From Gemmatimonadaceae bacterium (GTDB lineage: Bacteria > Gemmatimonadota > Gemmatimonadetes > Gemmatimonadales > Gemmatimonadaceae), in NCBI GenBank assembly GCA_017881585.1, contig JADGQS010000008.1, forward strand, positions 1-49,783: DNA of 49,783 bases. The letters run 5' to 3'. Shown here piece after piece: positions 23,445-31,941 of the stretch. The position numbers and the translations under genes are program-made. The notes beneath the pieces are model-generated. The model was not told the DNA's origin and searched no databases. It worked only from the letters and a program-made list of their open reading frames with translations. Positions within the stretch are counted from its first letter, which is position 1; each line of letters starts with the position of its first letter.

Positions 23445-23603
23445 TCAGCGGCCCTGTTCTGCTGAGGTGCTCGCCTTGTCCGGCTTCAGATATGTCGCCT
23501 TGTGGATCGAGTAGGCCGTCACGTTGGCGATGATCGCCAGCGCGACGATCAGGGCTGCGACGCCCCATCCTTTATTGTTCGGATTGTATCGATCGGTGCT
23601 CAC
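23445..23603 (-). CDS. 52-residue single-pass membrane microprotein
   Basis: A GTG at 23603, preceded by GGAG eight bases upstream, opens a short frame of 52 codons ending TGA directly before the GTG of the hydroxylase gene. The protein begins with a polar stretch (STDRYNPNNKGWG), then has one hydrophobic helix (about residues 15-30, VAALIVALAIIANVTAY) and a charged tail. I do not recognise a family. The perfect ribosome binding site, the membrane helix and the tight coupling suggest a genuine small subunit or stabiliser of the hydroxylase. It could also be a leader peptide. Confidence 0.65.
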   Translation of the reverse strand: MSTDRYNPNNKGWGVAALIVALAIIANVTAYSIHKATYLKPDKASTSAEQGR

Positions 23604-23702
23604 TGTTCGGCTCCATTCTGGACGTGGAATCTTAGCGCCTTGAGGTACTACCCCGCAATCGCCCCACTGGCCGCCGGCTTACGGCCTCGCTTCATTATCA
23701 GG

Positions 23703-24752
23703 ATGGCAACCACCGCGCAGGACCCCACGGTTCGCCGCGAGCCCCACCGGATCGGCGACCACATCGTCACCGGCGCGTTCGTCGTGGATCTGCGCGACCA
23801 GCCGCCCGATATGTTCGTGGACCACACGACCACGGACTGGCGCTCGCTCACCTGGCGCGGAGTCGGCCGTCCGTACAAGGTCGAAAAGTGGGCCACGGAG
23901 AAAAAGGTCTACGAGAAGACGCACGGCGAGCCGCTCCCCGTGCTCGAAGGGTGGAAGAAGTTCAACCAGAACTTCCATCACTACTTCAATACCGACGTCC
24001 CGGAGGCGCAGGGCCGTGCCCGCGCCGAGCTCATGCAGGCCATCGCGAAGGCCGACGTGCACGGAGCCCGCGAAGCCGTCGAGGAGATGTTCCACCTCCT
24101 CGTGTGGAACCGCATCCATCGCGTCGAGGACGCCGTGTGGGATCCGCGCGGCAAACGCGCGCTGTTCAGCGGGCTCGACGTGAAGAACCCGCGCATCCTT
24201 TTCCTCGGCGCTGCCGACGGCTACGAGGCGATGGCGCTCGCCGCGATGTATCCCGGCGGCAACACGGTGCTCGTGGACTACGACGAGTTCTGCAAGACGC
24301 ACCGCTTCGGCCAGTTCCCCGAGTCGTATCCGTTCCTCGGCGTCGACACGGCGACCGGAAACAAGCGCGTGTGGTATCGCGACCAGATGGACATGGACTT
24401 CGAGGTCGAGGACATCCGGAACCTGAAGTACGGCCGCGAATTCGACATCGTCGTGAGCATCGGCCTCATCGAACACTTCCCCGACGAGCACAAGGGACTC
24501 GCGTTCGAGTTCCATCGCCGGTTCGTGAAGCCCGGCGGATACGTCATCATGACGACGCCCCGCGACCAGCTGCGGAGCCGCGCCTGGTATCACGTGATGG
24601 CCGACGAGCTCAACTACGGCTATCGCGAGCTGATGAACGTGCGGCAGATGGGGCTCTACGCGACGGAAAACGGATTCGACGTGCTGCGTGCCGGTGTGAT
24701 CAAGGCCCACAACGGACTGATCTGCAAGGTGCGCGACACGGCCGCCGCGTGA
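23703..24752 (+). CDS. Class I SAM-dependent methyltransferase
   Basis: The 349-residue protein has a Rossmann methyltransferase domain in its second half: motif I ILFLGAADGYEAMAL, an acidic loop VLVDYDE, motif IV/V region DIVVSIGLIEHFPDEHKG and PGGYVIMTTPRDQ. The first 150 residues are not a family I know; they contain a helical, charged part (ARAELMQAIAKADVHGAREA). I use the ATG at 23703 because sequence upstream looks non-coding, but no good Shine-Dalgarno sequence precedes it. The following esterase-like gene starts within its stop codon (GTGA), so the pair is one operon. The substrate is unknown. Confidence 0.8.
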   Translation: MATTAQDPTVRREPHRIGDHIVTGAFVVDLRDQPPDMFVDHTTTDWRSLTWRGVGRPYKVEKWATEKKVYEKTHGEPLPVLEGWKKFNQNFHHYFNTDVPEAQGRARAELMQAIAKADVHGAREAVEEMFHLLVWNRIHRVEDAVWDPRGKRALFSGLDVKNPRILFLGAADGYEAMALAAMYPGGNTVLVDYDEFCKTHRFGQFPESYPFLGVDTATGNKRVWYRDQMDMDFEVEDIRNLKYGREFDIVVSIGLIEHFPDEHKGLAFEFHRRFVKPGGYVIMTTPRDQLRSRAWYHVMADELNYGYRELMNVRQMGLYATENGFDVLRAGVIKAHNGLICKVRDTAAA

Positions 24753-25468
24753 GCGACCTTCGCGCCATCCGCACGGTCTCGATCGCGGTCACACGCTCGG
24801 CGCGGCTCGCGATGCTCGGGCCGGAAGGACCCGGACTGCGCGAGCTCTGGTACGTGCTGCACGGCTACGGCCAGCTCGCCACGCCGTTCCTCGGGGACTT
24901 TCGCGCGATCGACGACGGCAGCCGGCTCATCGTCGCTCCCGAGGCGCTCTCGCGTTTCTACGAGGGCGATGTGCAGACGCGGTTGCACAGGGACGCGAAG
25001 GTCGGCGCGAGCTGGATGACGCGGGAGGATCGGGAGTCGGAGATCGCGGACTACATCGCCTACCTCGACACCGTCCACCAGTCGATTCTCACGAGGCTCG
25101 GCGGCGCGGACCACGCGCCGGAGGTGACGGTGCTCGGCTTCTCCCAGGGCGCGGCAACGGCCGCTCGCTGGGTCGCGAGCGGCCGCGTGAACGCCGCGCG
25201 GCTGGTGGTGTGGGGCTCGCAGCTCCCGCCAGAACTCGACCTCGCGGATCCCGGCGCTCCGCTGCGCCGCGCGGAAACCGTTCTCGTGATGGGCACGACC
25301 GACGTCTTCGCGACGCCGAAGCTCGTCGAGAAGGAAACCGCGCGCCTGCGCGCGGCGAATTATCCCTTTCGTTTCGTTTCGTTCAACGGCGGACACCGCA
25401 TGGACGACGACACGCTGCGCGCGCTCGCCGGCATGTCCACCGACTACGACGCCACTGGCGCCGTTTGA
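24749..25468 (+). CDS. Alpha/beta hydrolase, phospholipase/carboxylesterase-like
   Basis: The GTG at 24749 overlaps the methyltransferase stop. The 239-residue product is a compact alpha/beta hydrolase of the serine esterase type: oxyanion loop LHGYGQLA, nucleophile elbow GFSQGAAT with the catalytic Ser, a strand VLVMGTTDVFA carrying the probable acid Asp, and the final His in NGGHRMDDD. This resembles the dienelactone hydrolase and acyl-protein thioesterase group. No signal peptide is present, so it acts in the cytoplasm, perhaps on the methylated or esterified product of the upstream methyltransferase. Confidence 0.82.
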   Translation: MSDLRAIRTVSIAVTRSARLAMLGPEGPGLRELWYVLHGYGQLATPFLGDFRAIDDGSRLIVAPEALSRFYEGDVQTRLHRDAKVGASWMTREDRESEIADYIAYLDTVHQSILTRLGGADHAPEVTVLGFSQGAATAARWVASGRVNAARLVVWGSQLPPELDLADPGAPLRRAETVLVMGTTDVFATPKLVEKETARLRAANYPFRFVSFNGGHRMDDDTLRALAGMSTDYDATGAV

Positions 25469-25477
25469 CGGCGCGCT

Positions 25478-25879
25478 TCAAAACCCCTTGAACTTGTTGA
25501 GATCGCGCCGGTCCTTCTTCGTCGGACGCCCCTCACCGGGATCGATCACGGGCGCCGCGTGCTTGAGCTGCCAGTGAAGCTTTTCCCTCGCCGCTCGCGA
25601 CTCCGCCGTCTCCTCGTAGAGCAGCGCGGCCTGCGCCGCCGGCCCGCGGCGGTCGCTCAGCGCGCGAACGATCACCACGTGCTCGTAAGGACCGAGCCGC
25701 ACCCGAATGGCTTCGCCGGTCTTCACGTCGCGCGAGGGCTTCACGCGCTCGCCGTTCACGGTCACCTTGCCGCCCTCGATCGCCGTCACCGCGATCGAAC
25801 GCGACTTGAAAAACCGCGCCGCCCAGAGCCACTTGTCCACCCGGACGGATGCCGTCCCGACCGCCTGCTCTCGTGCCAT
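25478..25879 (-). CDS. hslR: S4-domain RNA-binding protein, Hsp15-like
   Basis: Hsp15 rescues 50S subunits that carry a stalled nascent-chain tRNA. The protein (133 residues from the ATG at 25879) has an N-terminal S4 domain starting RVDKWLWAARFFKSRS and VNGERVKPSRDVKTGE, followed by a basic tail (GRPTKKDRRDLNKFKGF), exactly the Hsp15 pattern. A longer frame up to 25981 exists but is antisense of the lipoprotein gene. The start codon lies only 10 bases from that of the divergent lipoprotein gene, so the promoters of both must lie within each other's coding sequences. Confidence 0.9.
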   Translation of the reverse strand: MAREQAVGTASVRVDKWLWAARFFKSRSIAVTAIEGGKVTVNGERVKPSRDVKTGEAIRVRLGPYEHVVIVRALSDRRGPAAQAALLYEETAESRAAREKLHWQLKHAAPVIDPGEGRPTKKDRRDLNKFKGF

Positions 25880-25889
25880 GGCTGATAAT

Positions 25890-26393
25890 ATGCGCGCTGC
25901 GCTGATCGTGTTCACCGTGGCCCTTGGCGCCTGCGCCCCGTCCGGCGAGAAGCAGGCGCGCGTCGAGCAGGCCGCGCGCACCGCGATCGCCGCCGAATCC
26001 TCGACGGCCGCGGCGGCCGCGTCGTTGCCGTCCTCCGGGAAATGGGACGAGCCGCATCTCGTCGAGCGGCTCGTTCGCGCCGGCCTCGCTCCGCAGGCGA
26101 TGCACGACCAGAAGGGCGATGAGTACTGGAAAGTCTCCGTGCTCGCGTACCAGGTCGGCCCGTCGATCCTCTACGTGTACCTGTACGGCGACAGCCTCGC
26201 CCGCAAGGCGGTCACGTCCACGCTCGACACGCTCATGGCAGCGCCCCCCGGGCGCTCGGACGTGTATCCGCCCCGTCACATCCTGATCATGCAGAACAAT
26301 CTCGCGGCTGTGATGGTAGGAGGAAGCGACACGCAGCAGGAGCGCGTGCGGCTCGCGCTCGAGGCCGGCCTGCCGGCTCCCTCACGCCGCTGA
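25890..26393 (+). CDS. Small lipoprotein of unknown function
   Basis: From the ATG at 25890 the protein has 167 residues and begins MRAALIVFTVALGACAPSG, a lipoprotein signal with the lipobox LGAC; the mature N-terminal Cys would be lipid-modified. An in-frame ATG at 25878 would add four residues and overlaps the start codon of the divergent Hsp15 gene. The rest is an alpha/beta pattern without a family I recognise (for example KVSVLAYQVGPSILYVYLYGD). A GATAAT box at 25884-25889 sits directly before the ATG but is too near to serve as its -10 element. Its function is unknown. Confidence 0.75.
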   Translation: MRAALIVFTVALGACAPSGEKQARVEQAARTAIAAESSTAAAAASLPSSGKWDEPHLVERLVRAGLAPQAMHDQKGDEYWKVSVLAYQVGPSILYVYLYGDSLARKAVTSTLDTLMAAPPGRSDVYPPRHILIMQNNLAAVMVGGSDTQQERVRLALEAGLPAPSRR

Positions 26394-26487
26394 CCGGCCT
26401 GCGTCGTGGCGCCGCTTCGTCGCCATCGCGATATTCAACCGTTCGGGCGGATCGAGCCTGAACGCAACCTCACTCCTCGAGGACCAG

Positions 26488-27252
26488 ATGCGCTCCATTC
26501 GTACATTCCGCGTCATCGCGTGCGCCGCGATCGCCATCATCGCACTCGCCGCGCCCGTCCAGGGAGCGCACGCTCAAACGCTTCCGTCGGCGAAGTCGTT
26601 GCTGGAGAAGCACGACGCCGCCGTCGGTGGACGCGCGGCGATGGACAAGCACTCGTCCATGCACATGTCCGTCGCGCTCATGGTCGCCGCGATGAATGTC
26701 AGCGGCACGATGGAGACCTATCACGCCAAGCCGAATCTCTTCCTCATGAAGCAGACCTTCGCCGGGGGTGAGGTGCAGAGCGGCTTCGACGGCAAGACAG
26801 CGTGGGCCATCGCGCCCGGGGCGGGCGCACAGGTGCTCGACTCGGCGATGACCTCCCAGCTCAAGGAGCAGGCGGATTTCTTCGGCGATTACTACGATCC
26901 CAGCCGAACCAAGTCGGCCGAGACCCTCGAGATCACGGACTTCGAGGGGCAGCGCTGTTACAAGGTGAAGATCGTCCACACGGACGATAGCGAAGCGACG
27001 GTGTACCTCGACTCCGCCACGGGGCTTCGTGCGGGGCAGACGCAGTCGACCAAGATGATGGGGCAGGACATGCAGAGCACGACGGTCATGAGCGGCTACA
27101 AGGATTTCGGCGGCGTGAAGATGCCCACCAAGCGCGTCCAGAAGATTCCGATGGCCGAAATCCTGATGGACATCACCGCCGTCGAGTTCGACAAGGTGGA
27201 CGCCGCGATGTTCGCTCTCCCCGACGCCGTGAAGGCACTCGTCAAACCGTAA
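26488..27252 (+). CDS. Exported LolA/outer membrane lipoprotein-sorting-like protein
   Basis: The 254-residue protein starts with a clear Sec signal peptide (VIACAAIAIIALAAPVQGAHAQ). The mature part is a beta-rich LolA-like fold typical of proteins annotated as outer membrane lipoprotein-sorting protein or DUF4292-like: LLEKHDAAVGGRAAMDK, METYHAKPNLFLMKQ, a GFDGKTAWAIAPGAG loop, and near the end MPTKRVQKIPMAEILMDITAVEF. Two such relatives often precede secreted metallopeptidases. GAGGACC precedes the ATG as ribosome binding site. The next gene, a large metalloprotease, starts 31 bases downstream and is probably in the same operon. The true function is unknown. Confidence 0.75.
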   Translation: MRSIRTFRVIACAAIAIIALAAPVQGAHAQTLPSAKSLLEKHDAAVGGRAAMDKHSSMHMSVALMVAAMNVSGTMETYHAKPNLFLMKQTFAGGEVQSGFDGKTAWAIAPGAGAQVLDSAMTSQLKEQADFFGDYYDPSRTKSAETLEITDFEGQRCYKVKIVHTDDSEATVYLDSATGLRAGQTQSTKMMGQDMQSTTVMSGYKDFGGVKMPTKRVQKIPMAEILMDITAVEFDKVDAAMFALPDAVKALVKP

Positions 27253-27283
27253 CGAATCCTTCGCGCAACAGCAGGAGCACGCG

Positions 27284-29752
27284 ATGCAGAAGCTCGTTGG
27301 TCCCGCGGGCGCGACTGCGCGCGCCGTCGCCGCATTCGCGCTCGCGGTGCCGCTCCTCGCGCAGCAGCCCGCCTCGCCGGCCACTCCCACGGCGCCGGGA
27401 GCGCAACCCACGACGATCGCCGCCCGTACGACAAACCTCGAGAAGCGCGACGGATTCATTCCGTTGTATCTCAACGACAGGACCGGCGCGATCTGGCTCG
27501 AGATCCCGCGCGATTCCACGCGCGTCCTGATGCTCACCACGCTCGCCACCGGGCTCGGCTCGAACCCGGTCGGTCTCGACCGCGGGTCGGGCGGCGGCGA
27601 GCAGGTCACGCGTTTCGAGCGCAGCGCCGACAAGGTGCTCGTGATCTTCGAGAACACGCGGTATCGCTCGAGCGGCGGTGCCGATAACCTGCGCACGGTA
27701 CTGGAAGCGTTTCCGCCGAGCACCATCGCCGCGCTGCCGGTGATCGCCGAAGAAGGCGGCCGCATTCTCGTGGATGCCACGGAGTTCGTGATGCGCGACT
27801 GGAACGACGTCGCCGCCACGCTGCAGCGCAGCCAGCAGGGCGCGTACGCCGTCGCGCGCGACCGCTCGCACGTGTACAAACCGTATACCAAGGCGTTTCC
27901 CGACAACACCGAGATCGACGTCGCGCTCACCTGGGCCGCGAACGGCAATCCGGGCGGCATCGTTTCGCGCGTCGCGCCCGACGGGAAGGCGATCACGCTG
28001 CGCCAGCACATCACGCTGCTTCGTCTGCCCGACGACAACTTCAGGCCGCGCGCCGCCGATCCGCGCGTCGGTTTCTTCGGCGTGTCGTTCAAGGATTACG
28101 CGCAGCCGATCCAGGGATCGCTCGAACAGACCTGGGCCGCGCGCCACCGCCTCGAGCGCGTGAACCCGAACGACCCCAACAGCCCGATCAGGAATCCGAT
28201 CGTATACTACGTCGACCGGGGCATTCCGGAGCCGATGCGCACCGCGACGTTCCAGGGCGTGAGTTGGTGGACGGAGGCGTTCGACAAGGCCGGCCTGAAG
28301 GGCGGCTTCAAGGTGGAGTGGCTCCCCGAGGGTGCCGACCCGATGGACGTCCGGTACAACGTCGTGCAATGGGAGAATCGCAACGAGCGCGGATGGAGCG
28401 TGGGAGGAGCGCTGAGCGATCCGCGGACGGGCGAGATGCTGAAGGGAATGGCGCGTCTCGATTCGCACCGCGCGCGCACCGACTACAACATCTATGCGGC
28501 GTTCATGGGCGCCGACGCCTCCCCGGCCGACACGGCGTTCGTTCTCGCGCGCGTCCGCCAGGTGAGCGCGCACGAAGTCGGCCACACGCTCGGCCTCGGC
28601 CACAACTACATCGCGAGCACCTACGACCGCGCGTCGGTGATGGACTATCCTGCGCCGCGCGTGCTGCTCACGAACGGGCAGATCGACCTGAGCCAGGCGT
28701 ACGGAGCTGGCCCCGGTGCCTACGATGTCTGGGCAATTCACTGGGGCTACGGAATTTTTGCCTCAAATCAGGAGGCCGATTCGCTCCGGGCCATCATGGC
28801 CGACGGTCTCAGGAAGGGATACCTGTACCTGAGCGACGCCGATGCACGTCCGGAAAACGCCGCGGACCCGCGCACGAATCTCTGGGACGACGCGGCCACG
28901 CCAGGCGATTTCCTCAAGCACCAAACGGACGTGCGCCGTCTCGCGATGTCGCGCTTCGGCCTGCGCAACGTTCGCGACGGCGATCCGCTCGCGCTGCTCC
29001 AGGATCGCTTCCCGCTGCTCTACTTCTTCCACCGCTTCGCGATCAACTCGGTGACGAAGACGATCGGCGGCATGGAATACGCGAACCCGCTCAAGGGCGA
29101 TGGACAGCAGGCGACACGCCCGATCGGCGGAGCGCGTCAGCGCGAGGCCTTGTCGTCACTCCTCGCCGAGCTCGACCCGAAGGAACTCGCGATTCCCGAT
29201 ACGGTGCTCGCGCTCTTCCCGCCGCGATTCGATTTCGGGAACGTCGAGCTGCTCGGTTCTCACACCACACCCGTGTTCGACGAGCTGGGCGCGGCCCGGA
29301 CGCTCTCGCAGATGATCATCGACGGCATCCTCCAGCGCGAGCGCGCGGCGAGGCTGGTGCAGTTCGCGTCGCGCGGCGCCAACCCGCTCACGCTCGCCGA
29401 GACGATCGACAAGCTCGTCGCCGCGACGTGGAATGGCGCCGCGCAACCGAACGCGAAGCTCTCCGCGCTGCAGCGCACCACGCAGCGCGCGCTGGCCGAC
29501 CGCCTGCTCACGATGGCCGCCGACAAGGACGCCGCGCCCGAGGTTCGCGCGATGGCGGAGTTCAAGATCGTCCAGCTGAGAGCGAAAGCGGCCGCGAGTG
29601 CGGCCGCTCCGGGGACGGATGAGGTGCGCGCCCATTGGCACGCGATCGCAGGCGACTTCACGCGATGGATCGAGCGCCGCGAGCTTCCCGCGCCGACGCC
29701 GGCCCTGCGCGCGCCGCCGGGGGATCCGTTCGGAGAGCCGCCGGCCCTCTAG
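27284..29752 (+). CDS. Secreted zinc metalloprotease with DUF5117-type domains
   Basis: This 822-residue exported protein (N-terminal signal with core AVAAFALAVPLLAQ) belongs to the zinc-dependent metalloprotease family found with DUF5118, DUF5117 and DUF4953 domains. The active site is HEVGHTLGLGH, with His430, Glu431, His434 and third ligand His440, followed by a Met-turn at SVMDYPAPR. The domain before it contains SFKDYAQPI and the YYVDRGIPEP segment typical of the family. A good ribosome binding site (AGGAG, nine bases before the ATG) is present. The stop codon is the TAG in CTAG at 29749-29752, which on the other strand is also the stop of arfB. Substrate unknown; probably periplasmic or outer-membrane degradation of proteins. 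Confidence 0.88.
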   Translation: MQKLVGPAGATARAVAAFALAVPLLAQQPASPATPTAPGAQPTTIAARTTNLEKRDGFIPLYLNDRTGAIWLEIPRDSTRVLMLTTLATGLGSNPVGLDRGSGGGEQVTRFERSADKVLVIFENTRYRSSGGADNLRTVLEAFPPSTIAALPVIAEEGGRILVDATEFVMRDWNDVAATLQRSQQGAYAVARDRSHVYKPYTKAFPDNTEIDVALTWAANGNPGGIVSRVAPDGKAITLRQHITLLRLPDDNFRPRAADPRVGFFGVSFKDYAQPIQGSLEQTWAARHRLERVNPNDPNSPIRNPIVYYVDRGIPEPMRTATFQGVSWWTEAFDKAGLKGGFKVEWLPEGADPMDVRYNVVQWENRNERGWSVGGALSDPRTGEMLKGMARLDSHRARTDYNIYAAFMGADASPADTAFVLARVRQVSAHEVGHTLGLGHNYIASTYDRASVMDYPAPRVLLTNGQIDLSQAYGAGPGAYDVWAIHWGYGIFASNQEADSLRAIMADGLRKGYLYLSDADARPENAADPRTNLWDDAATPGDFLKHQTDVRRLAMSRFGLRNVRDGDPLALLQDRFPLLYFFHRFAINSVTKTIGGMEYANPLKGDGQQATRPIGGARQREALSSLLAELDPKELAIPDTVLALFPPRFDFGNVELLGSHTTPVFDELGAARTLSQMIIDGILQRERAARLVQFASRGANPLTLAETIDKLVAATWNGAAQPNAKLSALQRTTQRALADRLLTMAADKDAAPEVRAMAEFKIVQLRAKAAASAAAPGTDEVRAHWHAIAGDFTRWIERRELPAPTPALRAPPGDPFGEPPAL

Positions 29753-30201
29753 TCCTCGCCGTTGTCCCGGCGATCGTGCTTGCGCTTGGACTGCAGCTTT
29801 TTCTCGGCGAGCCGCCGCTCGACGGCGCTGCGCGTGGGCCGGGTCTTCCTTCGCGCCTTCTTGACGATCAATGCGCGGCGGACGACTTCCGCGAGGCGTT
29901 GCTCGGCGAGGGTACGGTTTCGCCGCTGGCTGCGCGTGTCGCTCGCCACCACGCGGAGGTCGCCCGCGGCGGAGAGCCGCGTGCGCAGCGCGTTCATTAT
30001 CAATGCGCGCTGATCGTCGAACAAGACTGACGAGGTGCGGACGTTCCAGAGCACCTCGACCCGGGTGGATGACGTATTCACGTGCTGCCCGCCGGGTCCG
30101 CCGCTGCGCGATGCACGCACGACCAGCTCCGAGCGCGGTATCGAAAGGATTTTGTCGACCACCAGCTCGTTGGCCTCAGTTTCCATGCTCCTCTCTTGCA
30201 T
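29749..30201 (-). CDS. arfB: Alternative ribosome-rescue factor ArfB
   Basis: ArfB is a release-factor relative that hydrolyses peptidyl-tRNA on stalled ribosomes. The 150-residue product has the catalytic GGQ in RSGGPGGQHVNT, the SSTRVEV strand, and a long basic C-terminal tail (ARRKTRPTRSAVERRLAEKK), which enters the mRNA channel. Two starts are possible, at 30201 and 30186; the first lacks a good ribosome binding site, while the AGAGGAG before the second lies too close. It starts 18 bases from the divergent pilS gene. Confidence 0.92.
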   Translation of the reverse strand: MQERSMETEANELVVDKILSIPRSELVVRASRSGGPGGQHVNTSSTRVEVLWNVRTSSVLFDDQRALIMNALRTRLSAAGDLRVVASDTRSQRRNRTLAEQRLAEVVRRALIVKKARRKTRPTRSAVERRLAEKKLQSKRKHDRRDNGED

Positions 30202-30219
30202 TATGCAACGTGAAGGGCG

Positions 30220-31941
30220 ATGATGCGGGTAACGCGTTTTGCAATGCCTCTCGAGGTAGCCGTGCGCCCTTCGTCACCGCAGGTCGACAATCTGTACCTC
30301 GTCGTCCTCGATCCCCGCCGGCTCATCCGATGGATGTATATCGGCCGGCTGTCTATCGCGTCGTCGATCTTCATCGCTGCGTCGTTCAACTGGTTCCAGG
30401 CCGAGGCCTCAAGGACGTTCGTCGCGACCTGGACACTGGTTGGCGCGATTTTTTTCACCGCCGCTTCGTTCCTCTGGACGGAAGTTAATCGAAAGCCGCT
30501 CACGAAAGGGTTTCTCTACGGTCAGCTGATTTTCGATCTCCTCGTCGTGACCGCCGTCGTGCACGTCACGAGTAGTGCGAACACGGGTGCCCAGTTCGCC
30601 GCACTCTACATTCTCGTGAACGCGGCGGCCGCGCTGATGCTGCCGATCGGCGGCGCGCTGCTCATCGCCGCGCTGGGGCTGGTCATCTACGCGTTTGACG
30701 CGATCATCATCAGCGGGTTCAGCAACGCCACTTCGCTGCAGTTGTCCGTGTTTTCCGTCGTCGCGCTGAGCACGGTCTACATCAGCGCGCGGCTCCAGCA
30801 GGCCGGACAGGGACGCGAGCAGCTCGTCGCGGAGCTCACCCGCGTCCGCCTGCGAGAGAAGGACATCCTCGCGAACATCAAGAGCGGCATCATGACGGTC
30901 GACGACACCGGAACCCTGCTCTTCGCCAACCCGAGCGCGAGCGAACTGCTCGGTATCGACCTCGAGTCGCTCATCGGCTCGCCCATCGTCTCGGTGGTTC
31001 GCGCGGTTTCACCGGTCCTCGCGGATTCGTTCGACCATGCGGTGCGCGACCACATGAACTCCTCGCGCGCCGAGGGCGAGATCAGCCGCCCCGACCGCAC
31101 ATTCTCCTTCGGGGTCACGACGACGTCCGCCGTGGGAGTCGACGCCAACATCGGCCTCAGCACCACCGCGATCTTCCAGGACATCTCCGACCAGAAGCGG
31201 CTCGAGCAGCTGAAACTGCGCGCGCATCGGCTCGAGGCCGTCGCCGAGCTGTCGGCGTCGCTGGCGCACGAGATCAAGAATCCGCTCGCGTCGATTCGCA
31301 GCGCGGTCGAACAGCTCTCGGCCCGCCCCGTCGCGACGAACGACGAGCGTACGCTCGGCAACCTCATCGTGCGCGAGTCCGATCGTCTCTCGCGCCTGCT
31401 CTCCGAGTTCCTTGATTTCGCCCGCGTGCGCGTCACGCGTCGCGAGCCCGTGGACGTTGCCGCGGTCGTGCGCGGCGCCGCGGCGCTCGTCGGCGAGCAT
31501 CCGGCGCGCATCGACTCGGTGAAGCTCGAGGTCGACGTCCAGCCGGTGCCGCTCATGGTGTTCGGCGACGACGATCTGCTCCACCGCGCGGTGTTCAACC
31601 TGGCGCTGAACGCGGTGCAGGTGAGCCGTCCGAACGAATGCGTGCGCCTCGTCGCGGGGATCGCCACGCCCGACCAGCTTCCGCGCGGCATGCCCTTTCC
31701 GCACGGCGCGGTGGCGGTGCAGGTGATCGACGAAGGGCCGGGAATCCCGGTGCAGGTGCAGGACCGGCTGTTCGAGCCGTTCACCACCACGAAGACGGGC
31801 GGCAGCGGCCTCGGCCTCGCCATCGCGCATCGCGCGATCGAGGCGCACCGCGGCGTGATGCTCGTGGACACGAACGAACGCGGCACGCGTTTCACAGTAC
31901 TGCTGCCGCGCGCGGAACCCCTGGACGGAGCAACGACGTGA
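30220..31941 (+). CDS. pilS: PilS-like sensor histidine kinase with PAS domain
   Basis: The protein (573 residues) has about six hydrophobic segments in the first 200 residues, a PAS domain (IKSGIMTVDDTGTLLFANP, then DISDQKRLEQ), a HisKA domain with His350 in SLAHEIKNPLAS, and a HATPase domain with VFNLALNAVQ, DEGPGIP and GGSGLGLAIAH. This is the NtrB/PilS group. It overlaps the following pilR by 4 bases (GTGA). In Pseudomonas, PilS senses pilin in the membrane and controls PilR. Starts at 30220, 30223 and 30244 are possible; GAAGGG precedes the first two. Confidence 0.88.
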   Translation: MMRVTRFAMPLEVAVRPSSPQVDNLYLVVLDPRRLIRWMYIGRLSIASSIFIAASFNWFQAEASRTFVATWTLVGAIFFTAASFLWTEVNRKPLTKGFLYGQLIFDLLVVTAVVHVTSSANTGAQFAALYILVNAAAALMLPIGGALLIAALGLVIYAFDAIIISGFSNATSLQLSVFSVVALSTVYISARLQQAGQGREQLVAELTRVRLREKDILANIKSGIMTVDDTGTLLFANPSASELLGIDLESLIGSPIVSVVRAVSPVLADSFDHAVRDHMNSSRAEGEISRPDRTFSFGVTTTSAVGVDANIGLSTTAIFQDISDQKRLEQLKLRAHRLEAVAELSASLAHEIKNPLASIRSAVEQLSARPVATNDERTLGNLIVRESDRLSRLLSEFLDFARVRVTRREPVDVAAVVRGAAALVGEHPARIDSVKLEVDVQPVPLMVFGDDDLLHRAVFNLALNAVQVSRPNECVRLVAGIATPDQLPRGMPFPHGAVAVQVIDEGPGIPVQVQDRLFEPFTTTKTGGSGLGLAIAHRAIEAHRGVMLVDTNERGTRFTVLLPRAEPLDGATT

